A program made the position numbers and the translations under genes. DNA of 64,000 bases. Origin: Bacteroidales bacterium. GTDB lineage: Bacteria > Bacteroidota > Bacteroidia > Bacteroidales > WCHB1-69. Shown piece by piece: positions 42,660-52,066 of this stretch. The stretch is from positions 1 to 64,000 of the forward strand of contig JAFRUI010000022.1 of assembly GCA_017438945.1 (NCBI GenBank). Direction: 5' to 3'. The notes under the pieces are model-generated. The model searched no databases. It was not told the DNA's origin and was given only the letters and a program-made list of their open reading frames with translations. The stretch's first letter is position 1. Each line of letters starts with the position of its first letter.

Positions 42660-43649
42660 TTATTTCACCAGCGAACAAACAATGAAAATAATGCTGGCAA
42701 ACTGCAGAATGTTGCGAGCCAAGAACCAGCGTAAGGCAAACCATTGGAGGTGGTTTTCCGAAATCTGATCCCAATGCTCGATGGGACCGTACCACCATCT
42801 GCGCTTGAACTCACGCTCAGGATGATAGCAGAACTGATATAATAGGTAGAATAGCGCTATGGAAAGCGGCAAGATGAGGAAAATGGCCGCGAAAACAGGA
42901 TGCAAAGATCCGGTAATCAGAGAAACAAGTAAAATGATGTACGGAGTGAAATTGAAGACGGCAGAGGCAGCAAGCTGCAACGGACGAACCTTCAACACCT
43001 CAGACAGGGTCTTTTTGCCTACCTTGCGGTCGGCGGTGGCATCCATGATGGAGTGCGTATATAGAATGTTGACGACCCAGAGACCCACCGCGACGGCCAC
43101 CACCCACACACCTGTGTTGAGCTCACCGCACGCCGCATAATGCACGCCCGCCATCAACAAAGGACCGAAAATGAGTCCTGTGACCAATTCTCCCAGACCA
43201 TGATAGCAAAACCGGATGGGCTTGCCTGAATAGAAAAATCCCAGGAATCCGGCCGCCAAGGCAATGTAAACCGGAATAAGACCGCGCTTTACAAAAACAA
43301 TGCAACCCAACAATATGGCAGCGAGTGCAAACAAGGAAGCCACTATGAAGAGCTGGCCTGGGGTCACCTCTCCAGAAGTCAAATACGGACTTTTCGCTAT
43401 ACGCGCGCGCTGCCCCTCTGCCACTGTCTGCTCTCGAACTTCTTCACTATGGAATTGATAGTCAAAATAATCGTCGAAAAGGTTGACGGACAAATGAGCC
43501 AACATCACACCCAAAACCGCAATAATGCTCAACACAACGGAAAAACCTTCGTGCCCGACAGCCATGAACACGGCCACCAACGCCGGCAGCACACTTTGCG
43601 GCAACGCGTACGCCCGCGCATTTTGAATCCAGTAAATCAATTTTTTCAT
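42660..43649 (-). CDS. menA: UbiA-family prenyltransferase (probably MenA)
   Basis: The 329-residue membrane protein has about eight or nine hydrophobic helices and both aspartate-rich motifs of UbiA enzymes: N-L-F-D-D-Y-F-D (N56-D63) and D-A-T-A-D near 205. They bind the isoprenyl diphosphate through Mg. In Bacteroidota the usual member of this type is MenA, which attaches the side chain to 1,4-dihydroxy-2-naphthoate for menaquinone. That identity is an inference, since UbiA relatives are similar. It stands alone, followed by a palindromic repeat and tRNA-Arg. Simple repeats fill the DNA upstream of its start. Confidence 0.85.
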   Translation of the reverse strand: MKKLIYWIQNARAYALPQSVLPALVAVFMAVGHEGFSVVLSIIAVLGVMLAHLSVNLFDDYFDYQFHSEEVREQTVAEGQRARIAKSPYLTSGEVTPGQLFIVASLFALAAILLGCIVFVKRGLIPVYIALAAGFLGFFYSGKPIRFCYHGLGELVTGLIFGPLLMAGVHYAACGELNTGVWVVAVAVGLWVVNILYTHSIMDATADRKVGKKTLSEVLKVRPLQLAASAVFNFTPYIILLVSLITGSLHPVFAAIFLILPLSIALFYLLYQFCYHPEREFKRRWWYGPIEHWDQISENHLQWFALRWFLARNILQFASIIFIVCSLVK

Positions 43650-43707
43650 TTTTATTTGACTTTATTCCTGACTTGCCAATTCTCCCTTTTCAGGGTGCTT
43701 AATGGTA

Positions 43708-43795
43708 TTATAGGCTTTTGGCTATTAGCTTTTTGCTATTGGCATGGGATTCTATTTGCTAAAGTCTAAAAGCCAATAGCTAACAGCCAAAAAAA
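43708..43795. repeat. GGCTTTTGGCTATTAGCT repeat cluster
   Basis: Direct and inverted copies of the GGCTTTTGGCTATTAGCT word occur twice, once on each strand, separated by about 25 bases. They could form a long imperfect hairpin upstream of the prenyltransferase gene. Confidence 0.65.
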
Positions 43796-43827
43796 TAACC
43801 ACCTCTCTTACGAACAGGTGGCTTTTT
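43790..43827 (-). terminator. Terminator of tRNA-Glu
   Basis: CCACCT and AGGTGG form the stem at 43799-43821. On the minus strand it is followed by TTATTTTTTT, directly after the tRNA 3' end. A short T run on the plus side could make it bidirectional. Confidence 0.82.
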
Positions 43828-43828
43828 G

Positions 43829-43900
43829 TACTGCGTACGAGAATCGAACTCGTATTGCAAGATTGAGAATCTTGATTCCTAACCGTTAGAAGAACGCAGC
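43829..43900 (-). tRNA. tRNA-Glu (anticodon CTC)
   Basis: A 72-base cloverleaf on the minus strand. The acceptor GCTGCGT pairs with ACGCAGT with one G-U, the D arm resembles other Glu tRNAs, the anticodon stem CAAGA/TCTTG encloses TTCTCAA with anticodon CTC, and the T stem is ACGAG/CTCGT. CCA is not encoded. Confidence 0.95.
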
Positions 43901-43915
43901 AGTTGAAATCGGCGG

Positions 43916-43923
43916 CAAAAATA
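43916..43923 (-). promoter_or_regulatory. tRNA-Glu promoter -7 box
   Basis: TATTTTTG on the minus strand, 15 bases before the tRNA 5' end. Confidence 0.5.
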
Positions 43924-43978
43924 CAATTTTTTTTTATACGCCAGCACTTTTTTGAAAAAAACTCTTTGGGTAGTTTTA

Positions 43979-44026
43979 GGTTACAGGTTTCAGGTACTTG
44001 AAACTAATAGCTAAAAGCCAATAGCC
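43979..44026. repeat. GGTTTCAGG / AGCTAAAAGCC repeat after nfo
   Basis: A GGTTACAGGTTTCAGG stretch followed by CTAATAGCTAAAAGCCAATAGC. The second word is the one found at 20251, 23594 and 43708. It runs into the 3' end of nfo. Confidence 0.6.
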
Positions 44027-44846
44027 GTTTTATCTCTTCCGCCCAAAGGGTTTCGTCCGGGGTTTCGAGGATGAGCGGGATGTTGTCGAAACGGGAGTCT
44101 TTCATGAACCGTTCGAAGAATTCCATGCCGAGGAGTCCCTTGCCGATGCTGTCGTGACGATCCACCCGACTGCCGAACTCCTTTTTTGTATCGTTGAGGT
44201 GGATGCCCCGCAAATATTTGAACCCGACCACCTCCTCAAACTCCTCGAATGTCGATTTGTACCCGCTTTCCGTTTTGAGGTCATAACCGGCGGAGTAGGT
44301 GTGACAGGTGTCCAAACAGACCCCCACCCTGCTCTTATCCTCCACTTTATCAATGATATACGCCAAATGTTGAAAGCTAAAACCTACATTTGTTCCTTGA
44401 CCAGCCGTATTTTCAATCACAGCCGTCACACCGCTCGTTTTGTCCAATGCGAAGTTGATGCTCTCGGCCACGCGTGCCAAACATTCCTCCAAAGTGATCT
44501 TTTTCAAGTGGCTGCCCGGATGGAAATTAAGCATTTTTAACCCGAGTTGCTCACAACGTTGCATCTCCTCCAAGAAGGAGTTTCGCGACTTCTCCAGTCC
44601 ATCGGGTTCCGGACTGCCGAGATTGATGAGATAGCTGTCGTGGGGAAGCACATAATCAGCGGAAATTCCTGATTTTTCGAGATTTCCCTTAAATGCTTCG
44701 ATGGACTTTTCACTCAAAGGAGCCGAAAACCATTGCCGCTGGTTTTTAGTGAACAGCGCAAAGGCCGTCGCACCCACCTGCATGGCGTTCAACGGGGCAT
44801 TCTCCACCCCACCCGATGCGCTGACGTGTGGTCCGATGTATTTCAT
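44004..44846 (-). CDS. nfo: Endonuclease IV (AP endonuclease)
   Basis: The 280-residue protein matches endonuclease IV. It opens [10 protein letters not shown] and carries the zinc-ligand segments [21 protein letters not shown] and H-L-N-D-T-K, plus the late V-D-R-H-D motif. It cuts DNA at abasic sites in base-excision repair. The last codons lie in the repeat at 43979-44026, so the extreme C-terminus may be lineage-specific. It is monocistronic in appearance, with purM starting about 120 bases upstream on the same strand. Confidence 0.96.
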   Translation of the reverse strand: MKYIGPHVSASGGVENAPLNAMQVGATAFALFTKNQRQWFSAPLSEKSIEAFKGNLEKSGISADYVLPHDSYLINLGSPEPDGLEKSRNSFLEEMQRCEQLGLKMLNFHPGSHLKKITLEECLARVAESINFALDKTSGVTAVIENTAGQGTNVGFSFQHLAYIIDKVEDKSRVGVCLDTCHTYSAGYDLKTESGYKSTFEEFEEVVGFKYLRGIHLNDTKKEFGSRVDRHDSIGKGLLGMEFFERFMKDSRFDNIPLILETPDETLWAEEIKRLLAFSY

Positions 44847-44867
44847 AATGCTTTTTTTTCGTTTCGA

Positions 44868-44945
44868 TTCCAGAGGTTGCGCTTCGCTTACCCCTGGCTA
44901 CCAAGCTCTTGCCCCTACGGGGCTGCTTTTATATTGGGGGTTGTC
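44868..44945. repeat. Hairpin-rich GC-rich intergenic element
   Basis: A GC-rich stretch holds GCGCTTCGC and a perfect GCCCC-TAC-GGGGC hairpin (44911-44923). It looks like a family of structured intergenic elements I have seen in Bacteroidales, but it occurs once here. The T-rich side lies on the plus strand, so it is not an ordinary terminator for purM. Confidence 0.35.
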
Positions 44946-44964
44946 CGTTGCTGATGCCTGTTGC

Positions 44965-46002
44965 CTATTGCCTTAACTTAATGTCCACAACACCCTCCTT
45001 ATCGGTCACATTTCCGATAACAAACGCCTTCTCTCCCAACTCGTTGAACATCTTCACGGTACGGTCGGCATCCTTCGGATCGACCATCAAGACCATGCCG
45101 ATACCCATGTTGAAGACGTTGAACATCTCGCGGTGATCGACTTTGCCGTATTTCTCAAGGAACGGGAAGATGGCAGGCGTTTCCCAGTTGTGCTCATCGA
45201 CAAAGATACCTTGTCCGGGACGCAATGCGCGCGGAATGTTTTCGTCGAAACCACCTCCGGTGATGTGACAGATGGCGTGAATATCAACATTTTTTAACAC
45301 CTCTAAGACAGGTTTCACGTAGATGCGTGTCGGCGTGAGCAGCACATTGCCGAGCGTGTCGGGAAGGGTGTCGTATTTCGTGTTGAGGTCCAACTGATTG
45401 TCTTTGAAGACTATCTTGCGGACGAGCGAGAATCCGTTGGAATGGACCCCTGAAGAGGCCAAGCCGATAAGCACGTCACCGACATTGACCTTGGAGCCGT
45501 CGATGAGTTTGGATTTCTCGACCGCGCCAACGGTAAAGCCAGCGATGTCATATTCGTCTTCATCATACATGTCGGGCATCTCCGCCGTTTCGCCGCCGAT
45601 GAGGGCGCAATTGGACATCACGCAACCGTCGGCCACACCTTTCACGATCGCTTCGATCTTAGCGGGGTGATTCTTGCCCACGGCGATGTAATCCAGGAAG
45701 AAGAGAGGTGCCGCCCCTTGCGCCAGCACATCGTTCACGCACATGGCGACTGCGTCCTGACCGATGGTGTCGTGGCGGTCCATCATGAACGCCAGTTTAA
45801 GTTTGGTGCCCACGCCGTCGGTGCCACTGACCAAAACGGGTTCTTTATAGCCCAAAGAGGCCAAGTCGAACATGCCGCCGAAGCTGCCGATGTTGCCCAT
45901 CATACCGGGGCGGTTGGTGCGGGAAATATGTTTCTTGATGAGGCGCACCGACTCATAACCGGCTTCCAGCTGCACGCCTGCGTCTTGATATGCTTTTGAC
46001 AT
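44965..46002 (-). CDS. purM: Phosphoribosylformylglycinamidine cyclo-ligase (AIR synthetase)
   Basis: The 345-residue enzyme closes FGAM to AIR using ATP, the fifth step of purine synthesis. It shows Y-Q-D-A-G-V near the start, the G-T-D-G-V-G-T-K-L loop, [10 protein letters not shown] and G-G-E-T-A-E-M-P. These match PurM, not the longer PurL. Length is normal. It lies 22 bases after the queA stop, so the queA promoter probably serves both genes. Its product feeds the branch in which PurE acts. Confidence 0.96.
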   Translation of the reverse strand: MSKAYQDAGVQLEAGYESVRLIKKHISRTNRPGMMGNIGSFGGMFDLASLGYKEPVLVSGTDGVGTKLKLAFMMDRHDTIGQDAVAMCVNDVLAQGAAPLFFLDYIAVGKNHPAKIEAIVKGVADGCVMSNCALIGGETAEMPDMYDEDEYDIAGFTVGAVEKSKLIDGSKVNVGDVLIGLASSGVHSNGFSLVRKIVFKDNQLDLNTKYDTLPDTLGNVLLTPTRIYVKPVLEVLKNVDIHAICHITGGGFDENIPRALRPGQGIFVDEHNWETPAIFPFLEKYGKVDHREMFNVFNMGIGMVLMVDPKDADRTVKMFNELGEKAFVIGNVTDKEGVVDIKLRQ

Positions 46003-46024
46003 AGTTATATCGTATTAAAAAACG

Positions 46025-47098
46025 TTAAATAATCAACATAGCATCGCCGTAAGTGAGGAAGCGGTATTTTTCCGCCACCGCCTCCTTGTAGGCCTTCATC
46101 ACAAAATCGTAGCCACCGAACGCCGCCACCATCATCAGCATGGAACTCTGCGGCGCATGGAAATTGGTAACCATAGCATTGGCGACCTTGAAATGATAAG
46201 GCGGGTAAATGAACTTGTTGGTCCACATGTCTTCTTTGCCATTCATCTCAGTGGTTTTCACCATACCGCTGTCATACACGGAGGATTCCAAAGCCTTCAT
46301 CGTGGTAGTACCGACCACCGCAATTTTATGACCGGCTTTCTTGGTCTCATTGATTTTGTCTGCCACCTCTGTACGGATGATCATCCGTTCGGAGTCAGGT
46401 TTGTGTTTGGACAAATCCTCCACATCAATATCGTTAAAATTGCTTAATCCGGCGTGTAAGGTGATGTACGTGCGCTCGATGCCCTTAATTTCCATCTTGG
46501 AAAGGAGAAAGCGGCTGAAGTGGAATCCCGCGGCGGGAGCCACCACGGCTCCTTCCTCGGTGGCGTAAATGGTCTGATAATCCTGCTCATCTTCGGGCTC
46601 GATGTCGCGCAGGCGCTGGATGTCGTTAGGCAGCGGCGTGGTGCCGATCTCCATCAGTTTCTTCTTGAAGGCATCGTGGTCGCCATCGAAGAGAAAGCGC
46701 AGGGTACGGCCACGGGAGGTGGTGTTGTCGATGACCTCGGCCACAAGACTGTCGTCCTCTGTGAACGAAAGTTTGTTTCCGATACGGATTTTCCGGGCGG
46801 GATCGACCAGCACGTCCCACAGACGGCTCTCCTCATCCAACTCTCTGAGCAGGAAAACGCGGATTTGGGCGCGCGTTTGTTCCTTCTCTCCATACATCAA
46901 AGCGGGGAAGACGCGAGTGTTGTTCATCACGAACAAATCGCCTTCGTCAAAGTAGTCAATAATGTCTTTAAATAGCTTATGTTCAATGGTTTTCGTCTTT
47001 CTGTCGAGCACCATCATGCGTGCCTCGTCACGCTCTTCCACAGGGTGTAAAGCGATAAGTTCTTGAGGCAAATAATACTTGAATTCCGATAATTTCAT
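46025..47098 (-). CDS. queA: S-adenosylmethionine:tRNA ribosyltransferase-isomerase
   Basis: The 357-residue enzyme transfers the ribosyl group of SAM to preQ1-modified tRNA to form epoxyqueuosine. Family segments visible are [11 protein letters not shown] near the N-terminus, [10 protein letters not shown] in the middle and F-I-Y-P-P-Y late. The ATG at 47098 is used; an upstream TTG would add ten residues unlike the family. The promoter at 47118-47148 has both boxes. purM follows 22 bases downstream. Confidence 0.96.
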   Translation of the reverse strand: MKLSEFKYYLPQELIALHPVEERDEARMMVLDRKTKTIEHKLFKDIIDYFDEGDLFVMNNTRVFPALMYGEKEQTRAQIRVFLLRELDEESRLWDVLVDPARKIRIGNKLSFTEDDSLVAEVIDNTTSRGRTLRFLFDGDHDAFKKKLMEIGTTPLPNDIQRLRDIEPEDEQDYQTIYATEEGAVVAPAAGFHFSRFLLSKMEIKGIERTYITLHAGLSNFNDIDVEDLSKHKPDSERMIIRTEVADKINETKKAGHKIAVVGTTTMKALESSVYDSGMVKTTEMNGKEDMWTNKFIYPPYHFKVANAMVTNFHAPQSSMLMMVAAFGGYDFVMKAYKEAVAEKYRFLTYGDAMLII

Positions 47099-47117
47099 TA
47101 AATAAATTTTAAGCGTG

Positions 47118-47148
47118 CAAAGATACAATATTTTATGGCGTTTGTCAA
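47118..47148 (-). promoter_or_regulatory. Promoter of queA-purM
   Basis: -7 box TATCTTTG (47118-47125) and TTG (47146-47148) with a 20-base spacer on the minus strand, 20 bases before the queA ATG. Confidence 0.6.
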
Positions 47149-47194
47149 GAGGTTTTTTTGTAAAAAAATCTTAAAAAATTGTTAGAAACCTAAA

Positions 47195-47236
47195 ATAACA
47201 AAAACACCCTGATTTGAGTGCTCAAATCAGGGTGTT
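47195..47236 (-). terminator. Terminator of the rubrerythrin pair
   Basis: A perfect 16-base-pair hairpin (47203-47218 with 47221-47236) is followed on the minus strand by GTTTTTG. It lies 22 bases after the stop of the rubrerythrin at 47258. Confidence 0.85.
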
Positions 47237-47257
47237 AATTGATTGGATATTAACCTA

Positions 47258-47809
47258 TTATTTTTTGAAGTAGCGGTTAAAGAGCCCTTCGAATCCCTGT
47301 CCGTGACGGGCCTCGTCCTTGGCCATTTCGTGAACCGTGTCGTGGATGGCATCCCAGTTCATCTCCTTGGCGCGTTTGGCGATGCGCATCTTGTCCGCAC
47401 AAGCACCGCTTTCGGCCATCATACGCTTCTCCAGATTGGTCTTAGTATCCCAGACCACTTCACCCAGCAATTCGGCGAATTTGGCACAATGCTCGGCCTC
47501 CTCGAAGGCATAGCGTTTGAACGCTTCAGCCACCTCGGGATAACCCTCGCGGTCAGCCTGACGACTCATGGCCAAATACATGCCCACTTCCGTGGCCTCG
47601 GCCATGAAATGGGCGTTCAAATCCTTGATCATCTCCTCGTCGCTGTCTTTGGCAACGCCAAGCACATGCTCAGTGACAAATGACAATCCTCCATCCTCCA
47701 CAAGTTCTTTGAACTTGGAAGCCGGTTGCTTGCATTGAGGACATCTTTCGGGAGGAGCATCACCTTCATGTACATAACCGCACACGGTACAAACGAATTT
47801 TTTCTTCAT
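47258..47809 (-). CDS. Reverse rubrerythrin (rubredoxin domain first)
   Basis: The 183-residue protein starts with a rubredoxin-like iron site, C-T-V-C-G-Y and C-P-Q-C-K (two CxxC pairs in the first 30 residues). A ferritin-like di-iron helical bundle follows, with [12 protein letters not shown] and E-A-R-H-G. That order is the reverse of classical rubrerythrin. Such proteins reduce peroxide in anaerobes and are strongly induced by oxygen. The ATG at 47809 gives the usual family start M-K-K-K-F-V-C. It sits 35 bases after the classical rubrerythrin gene, in the same orientation. Confidence 0.92.
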   Translation of the reverse strand: MKKKFVCTVCGYVHEGDAPPERCPQCKQPASKFKELVEDGGLSFVTEHVLGVAKDSDEEMIKDLNAHFMAEATEVGMYLAMSRQADREGYPEVAEAFKRYAFEEAEHCAKFAELLGEVVWDTKTNLEKRMMAESGACADKMRIAKRAKEMNWDAIHDTVHEMAKDEARHGQGFEGLFNRYFKK

Positions 47810-47844
47810 AATTTTTTTGTTTGTTGTTGAATAATTGGGGGTGA

Positions 47845-48384
47845 TTAAAAATTGTCGGCTTTTATTTGGAAATAGGATTGCGGATGGTCGCAAACCGGGC
47901 ACACGTTGGGAGCTTTTTTGCCAATCACGATATGACCGCAGTTGCTGCACTGCCAGATCATCTCCTGGTCGCGGGAGAAAACGAGACCGCCCTCTATGTT
48001 GGCCAAAAGTTTTCTGTAACGCTCCTCGTGATGTTTCTCTATCTCACCTACCATGGTGAAAAGCTTCGCAATGTAGTCAAAACCCTCTTCCTTGGCAGTT
48101 TTGGCGAAACCCGCGTACATATCCGTCCATTCATAGTTTTCACCGTCCGCTGCGTCCTTCAGATTGGTGATGGTGTCCGGCATCTGGCCGTCATGAAGAA
48201 GTTTGAACCAGATTTTAGCGTGTTCCTTCTCGTTGGCGGCAGTTTCCTCGAAAATGGCGGCAATTTGGTTGTAACCATCCTTCTTCGCCTTAGAAGCGTA
48301 GTAAGAATATTTGTTGCGTGCCTGCGACTCGCCCGCAAAAGCAGTCTGAAGGTTTTTTTCCGTTTGAGATCCTTTTAATTCCAT
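47845..48384 (-). CDS. rbr: Rubrerythrin
   Basis: The 179-residue protein has the classical order. A ferritin-like domain comes first, with E-S-Q-A-R-N-K-Y near residue 20 and [10 protein letters not shown] near 55 as di-iron ligands. A C-terminal rubredoxin site follows (C-S-N-C-G-H and C-P-V-C-D). It reduces hydrogen peroxide in the cytoplasm of anaerobes. The ATG at 48384 ([10 protein letters not shown]) is the normal family start. It and the reverse rubrerythrin share a likely operon ending at the terminator at 47195-47236. Confidence 0.95.
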   Translation of the reverse strand: MELKGSQTEKNLQTAFAGESQARNKYSYYASKAKKDGYNQIAAIFEETAANEKEHAKIWFKLLHDGQMPDTITNLKDAADGENYEWTDMYAGFAKTAKEEGFDYIAKLFTMVGEIEKHHEERYRKLLANIEGGLVFSRDQEMIWQCSNCGHIVIGKKAPNVCPVCDHPQSYFQIKADNF

Positions 48385-48428
48385 AATTGAAAAATTGATT
48401 GTTAATGATATCACTAAAACTCAAAGTG

Positions 48429-48436
48429 CAAAATTA
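48429..48436 (-). promoter_or_regulatory. Candidate promoter -7 box for rbr
   Basis: TAATTTTG on the minus strand, 44 bases before the rbr ATG. Confidence 0.45.
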
Positions 48437-48505
48437 CGCATTTTTCTCTTACACTCATCGTCCCCGAAAAAATTGTTCAAAAAAATTATCAAGGTCCTGA
48501 CAATA

Positions 48506-48529
48506 AAATAAACCATTGATAATCAATGG
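48506..48529 (-). terminator. Candidate terminator of mnmG
   Basis: CCATTGAT and ATCAATGG form a perfect 8-base-pair stem (48513-48529), followed on the minus strand by TTTATTTTATT. It lies about 130 bases after the mnmG stop, far for a terminator, but nothing better is present. Confidence 0.5.
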
Positions 48530-48657
48530 ATATTTTCAAAATATCAAAAATTTGAGATAAAAAGAATTCGAAATGAATATTGTCTCGGAAAAATCTTTTC
48601 TTTCGAAAAAACAATCAATTTTGAAATATAGTTCTGATAATCAAATGTTTACAGAAA

Positions 48658-50532
48658 TCAATTGGCGTTTTTCAAGAAAATCATGAGGGCGGTGATATCA
48701 GCCGGACTGACACCGCTCACCCGAGAGGCCTGACCCAGGTTGAGAGGCTGTAATCGAGCAAGTTTTTCCCGCGCCTCTTTTGACAGCGAATTGATGTGGG
48801 CATAATCTATTCCGGAAGGCAACTTGATATTATCCAAATTGGAAAGATGTTGCACCAGTTCTTCTTCTTTTTGAATGTAACTGCTGTATTTGAGGGAAGT
48901 CTCCGCATTGGTTATCTCTTCTTGCGTGGCGGCGATATCTTGAAGGTATCGGGAAAAGTCACTATCGTATTCTATTATATCTTGAATAGAAACCTGCGGC
49001 CGGAGCAACACACTCTCCAATTTCACATTCTGATTTAAAGGACTCGTTCCTTTTAGCGCTAACAATTCATTAATATTTTGGTACTGGGTAGTATGTTGCT
49101 TCAGATACGAAACAATCTGATTTTGGTTTTCGTATTTATGGAGAAATTCCGCATAGCGGTCATCGTCGATCAGACCTAATTTTCGTCCGATTGGGGTTAA
49201 CCTGGCATCCGCATTGTCTTGACGGAGTAGAATGCGATATTCCGCGCGGGAGGTGAACATACGGTACGGATCCTGAACGCCTTTGTTCACCAAATCGTCA
49301 ATCAAGACTCCAATGTAAGCCTGTGAGCGGGTGAGCACTAACGGCTCGTCCCGTTTGATGGCGAGGTGCGCATTAATGCCGGCCATCAAACCCTGGCATG
49401 CTGCCTCCTCATAACCGGTGGTTCCGTTTACTTGTCCTGCCAGATAAAGATTCCTGATTATTTTGGATTCAAGGGTGTAATGCAACTGGGTGGGATCAAA
49501 ATAGTCGTATTCGATCGCATATCCTGGACGATAGATTTCCACATTCTCCAAACCGGGAATGAGGTGAATGGCTTCCACCTGAATATCTTCGGGCAGGGAT
49601 GAGGAAAAACCGTTAAGGTAGTATTCGTTGGTATTCCTCCCCTCGGGTTCGAGGAAAAGTTGGTGACGGGTACGGTCCGCAAACCGGACAATCTTATCTT
49701 CTATGGAAGGACAGTAACGGGGACCCACTCCCTGAATGCGTCCCTGGAACATGGGGGATTTATCAAATCCTTTTTGTAGCACCTCATGAACCTTTTCATT
49801 GGTATAGGTAATCCAGCAGCTGAGTTGATTCCTTAATTCTGGAGTATTGGAAAATGAAAAGCGCCCGGGAGGGTCTTCTCCTTTTTGCTCTTCGAGTTTT
49901 GAAAAGTCGATCGTTCGGCCATCAATTCTCACCGGGGTTCCCGTTTTGAGTTTGTTGGTTTTCACCCCGCATTGTTTCAGTTGGTCGGAAAGCACAAAAG
50001 ATGCACTCTCCCCTATCCTGCCTCCAGAAAAATGGACTTCTCCCACATGGATTTTCCCATTGAGGAAGGTCCCGTTGGTCAGGATAACTTTCTTGGCATG
50101 GAAAGATTTTCCCAGCTGGGTTTTCACTCCGAACACTGATTGTCCGTCCATCAACAATTCGGTGACCGTATCTTGACGAAGATGGAGATTGTCTGTATGC
50201 TCAAGTACACGTTTCCAATAGATAGAGAAAGCGGTTTTGTCGCATTGCGCGCGAGGGCTCCACATAGCCGGTCCTTTGGACCGGTTCAGCATACGGTATT
50301 GTATCATGGTGTGGTCAGTGACAATCCCAGACATTCCACCCAGGGCATCGATTTCCCGCACAATTTGTCCTTTCGCGATACCCCCTATGGCGGGGTTGCA
50401 AGACATCTGCGCCACCAGAGCAAGGTTCATCGTGATCAGCAGTACTTGGTTCCCGAGATGAGCGGCCACCACCGCAGCCTCACATCCGGCATGACCCGCT
50501 CCCACCACTATAATATCGTATTGACTTTCCAT
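48658..50532 (-). CDS. mnmG: tRNA uridine-5-carboxymethylaminomethyl modification enzyme MnmG
   Basis: The 624-residue FAD protein has the N-terminal dinucleotide motif G-A-G-H-A-G-C-E (residues 11-18), the family stretch M-S-C-N-P-A-I-G-G, and the two-cysteine and helical C-terminal part seen in GidA/MnmG. With MnmE it installs cmnm5U at the wobble position of tRNAs. MnmE is not in the window. It is the last gene of the long minus-strand run from rpiB; ybeY ends 44 bases before it. Length is normal. Confidence 0.96.
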   Translation of the reverse strand: MESQYDIIVVGAGHAGCEAAVVAAHLGNQVLLITMNLALVAQMSCNPAIGGIAKGQIVREIDALGGMSGIVTDHTMIQYRMLNRSKGPAMWSPRAQCDKTAFSIYWKRVLEHTDNLHLRQDTVTELLMDGQSVFGVKTQLGKSFHAKKVILTNGTFLNGKIHVGEVHFSGGRIGESASFVLSDQLKQCGVKTNKLKTGTPVRIDGRTIDFSKLEEQKGEDPPGRFSFSNTPELRNQLSCWITYTNEKVHEVLQKGFDKSPMFQGRIQGVGPRYCPSIEDKIVRFADRTRHQLFLEPEGRNTNEYYLNGFSSSLPEDIQVEAIHLIPGLENVEIYRPGYAIEYDYFDPTQLHYTLESKIIRNLYLAGQVNGTTGYEEAACQGLMAGINAHLAIKRDEPLVLTRSQAYIGVLIDDLVNKGVQDPYRMFTSRAEYRILLRQDNADARLTPIGRKLGLIDDDRYAEFLHKYENQNQIVSYLKQHTTQYQNINELLALKGTSPLNQNVKLESVLLRPQVSIQDIIEYDSDFSRYLQDIAATQEEITNAETSLKYSSYIQKEEELVQHLSNLDNIKLPSGIDYAHINSLSKEAREKLARLQPLNLGQASRVSGVSPADITALMIFLKNAN

Positions 50533-50576
50533 CTTTTCACGTGAAAACTTGATAAAAATATTTGATTGACAATATT

Positions 50577-50999
50577 TTAAGTTGTCATTTCGGTGAACAA
50601 GGCCAAAGATTCATCCTCCTTTTGTCGCATCAATTTTGCCTCGCTTTCGCTCTTGTCTTTATACCCACACAAGTGCAACGTCCCGTGAACCACCACCCTG
50701 AGCAACTCATTTTCGAACGTCTTTCCAAACTTGGATGCATTCTCCGCCACACGGTCAGCACTGATCAGAATGCTGCCCGAAATCACATCCCCGACACATT
50801 CGTCAAATGTGATTATATCCGTGTAAGTGTCATGCTGCAGAAAAGCGTTGTTTTGTTGTAACATATAAGCATCGTCACAAAAGACATAGCTGATATCACC
50901 TGTGACCTTTCCTTCTTTGCGAACAACCTGTTGTAACCAAACTTTGTGTTTCAAAGAAAGCCGGAGCGGCATCTCACAATTATACTCGAAACTAACCAT
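50577..50999 (-). CDS. ybeY: Endoribonuclease YbeY (rRNA maturation)
   Basis: The 140-residue protein matches YbeY. Two zinc-ligand histidines are in H-G-T-L-H-L-C-G-Y (H105, H109), but the third, normally a histidine in G-Y-D-H, reads Y-K-D, so an aspartate (D115) occupies its place. I believe related Bacteroidota proteins show the same change, so it is probably still a working metal site. YbeY helps 16S rRNA 3'-end maturation and ribosome quality control. The start lies 2 bases downstream of the T9SS cargo gene and mnmG follows after 44 bases. Confidence 0.9.
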   Translation of the reverse strand: MVSFEYNCEMPLRLSLKHKVWLQQVVRKEGKVTGDISYVFCDDAYMLQQNNAFLQHDTYTDIITFDECVGDVISGSILISADRVAENASKFGKTFENELLRVVVHGTLHLCGYKDKSESEAKLMRQKEDESLALFTEMTT

Positions 51000-51001
51000 A
51001 T

Positions 51002-52063
51002 TTAGCGGACTATCGTGAACTTTTTTGTTGATTTATATGATCCGTTATGGACGGATAAAAAGTAAATTCCGTTATTCAGAAAAGAAACATCAATGGCAAA
51101 CGGTTTCTCTTTCTGACAAGAAAATCCTTGTTGAGAATAAACAACACGACCCTCCACATCCATAATGCTGACAATCGCATTATTCGCTATTTCCGGCAAG
51201 GAAAAATGCAATGTATGGGTGACGGGATTCGGATATATCATAATCTCTTTATCCAGAATTTGGAAATTTCCTACAGCCGTGGAATCTTCAGGAATAGGAT
51301 CAGCTTGGAAGGTCCATTTCCAAAGCGAGTCAAAAACAACAGTTTTGGTGGCATTTTTCGCAATAGTGGCAGTAGCATCATCCAGAAGACCGTTCCATGC
51401 TATTTGGTTTGGATTTCGCCCTGTAAAGAGCGTATAGAAACAGCAGGCGGCAACGTATGAGCCCAAATAAGAAGGATGGCTTTCATCCGATTGGTACAAC
51501 TCCACGACAGGAAAATGATCCCTTATATAGTGCCAGGTCGCTCCTACAGGTGAAACCCACGCATGATTGTCCTCAGCCATCATCATATAACGCAAATAAA
51601 GAAGACTGTCCATCCCTTGATAAGTGCACAAGGGCGGGTAATACGGACAATTCTGCTGGTCACCGTTCTTCCGCCCCCATGTCATATAAAATACAATGTG
51701 AGCGCCCTCATTGTATTCCTGTGTCATTGAACACAACGATGCAGCGTACGGATAACACTCCTGCATGAATTGATCTTCAGGAAAAGAAGGCAATTGACTT
51801 TGTTCCTGTAAAACCACATAATCCCAATTTCCTTGTTGGATATAAGATGATGAAACAGTGCAATGCTGTTGGAAAGTACATCCTCCAGGTGCACTCATTT
51901 GATATTCGATGCTCTCACCAGAGGAGGACATCATCGTTGAGACAAGTTCCGGAAGATTATTGACGTATGTATAACTATTTCCTATGAATAAAACCTTGCT
52001 TGGTTGGGCAAAAGCAAACAACGAAACAAACAGAAGCAAAACAATTAAGATAGGATTTTTCAT
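51002..52063 (-). CDS. T9SS-exported SGNH-hydrolase-like protein (DUF4886)
   Basis: The 353-residue protein has a signal peptide ending near F-A-F-A-Q (residue 20). A GDSL/SGNH-like catalytic fold follows: block I reads F-I-G-N-S-Y-T (residues 26-32) with the serine nucleophile, and the late D-E-S-H-P-S-Y-L-G carries the aspartate-histidine pair. This is the DUF4886 type. The last 80 residues are a T9SS sorting domain (Y-P-N-P-V-T-H, then G-I-Y-F-L-S-V, basic end). It should be a surface or secreted esterase; its substrate is unknown. It lies 3 bases from the small GHKL-like gene and 2 bases from ybeY. Confidence 0.86.
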   Translation of the reverse strand: MKNPILIVLLLFVSLFAFAQPSKVLFIGNSYTYVNNLPELVSTMMSSSGESIEYQMSAPGGCTFQQHCTVSSSYIQQGNWDYVVLQEQSQLPSFPEDQFMQECYPYAASLCSMTQEYNEGAHIVFYMTWGRKNGDQQNCPYYPPLCTYQGMDSLLYLRYMMMAEDNHAWVSPVGATWHYIRDHFPVVELYQSDESHPSYLGSYVAACCFYTLFTGRNPNQIAWNGLLDDATATIAKNATKTVVFDSLWKWTFQADPIPEDSTAVGNFQILDKEIMIYPNPVTHTLHFSLPEIANNAIVSIMDVEGRVVYSQQGFSCQKEKPFAIDVSFLNNGIYFLSVHNGSYKSTKKFTIVR

Positions 52064-52066
52064 CTT

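Noticed and set aside
44911..44923. GCCCC-TAC-GGGGC hairpin as the purM terminator
   Set aside because: The T-rich side is on the plus strand, opposite to purM transcription.
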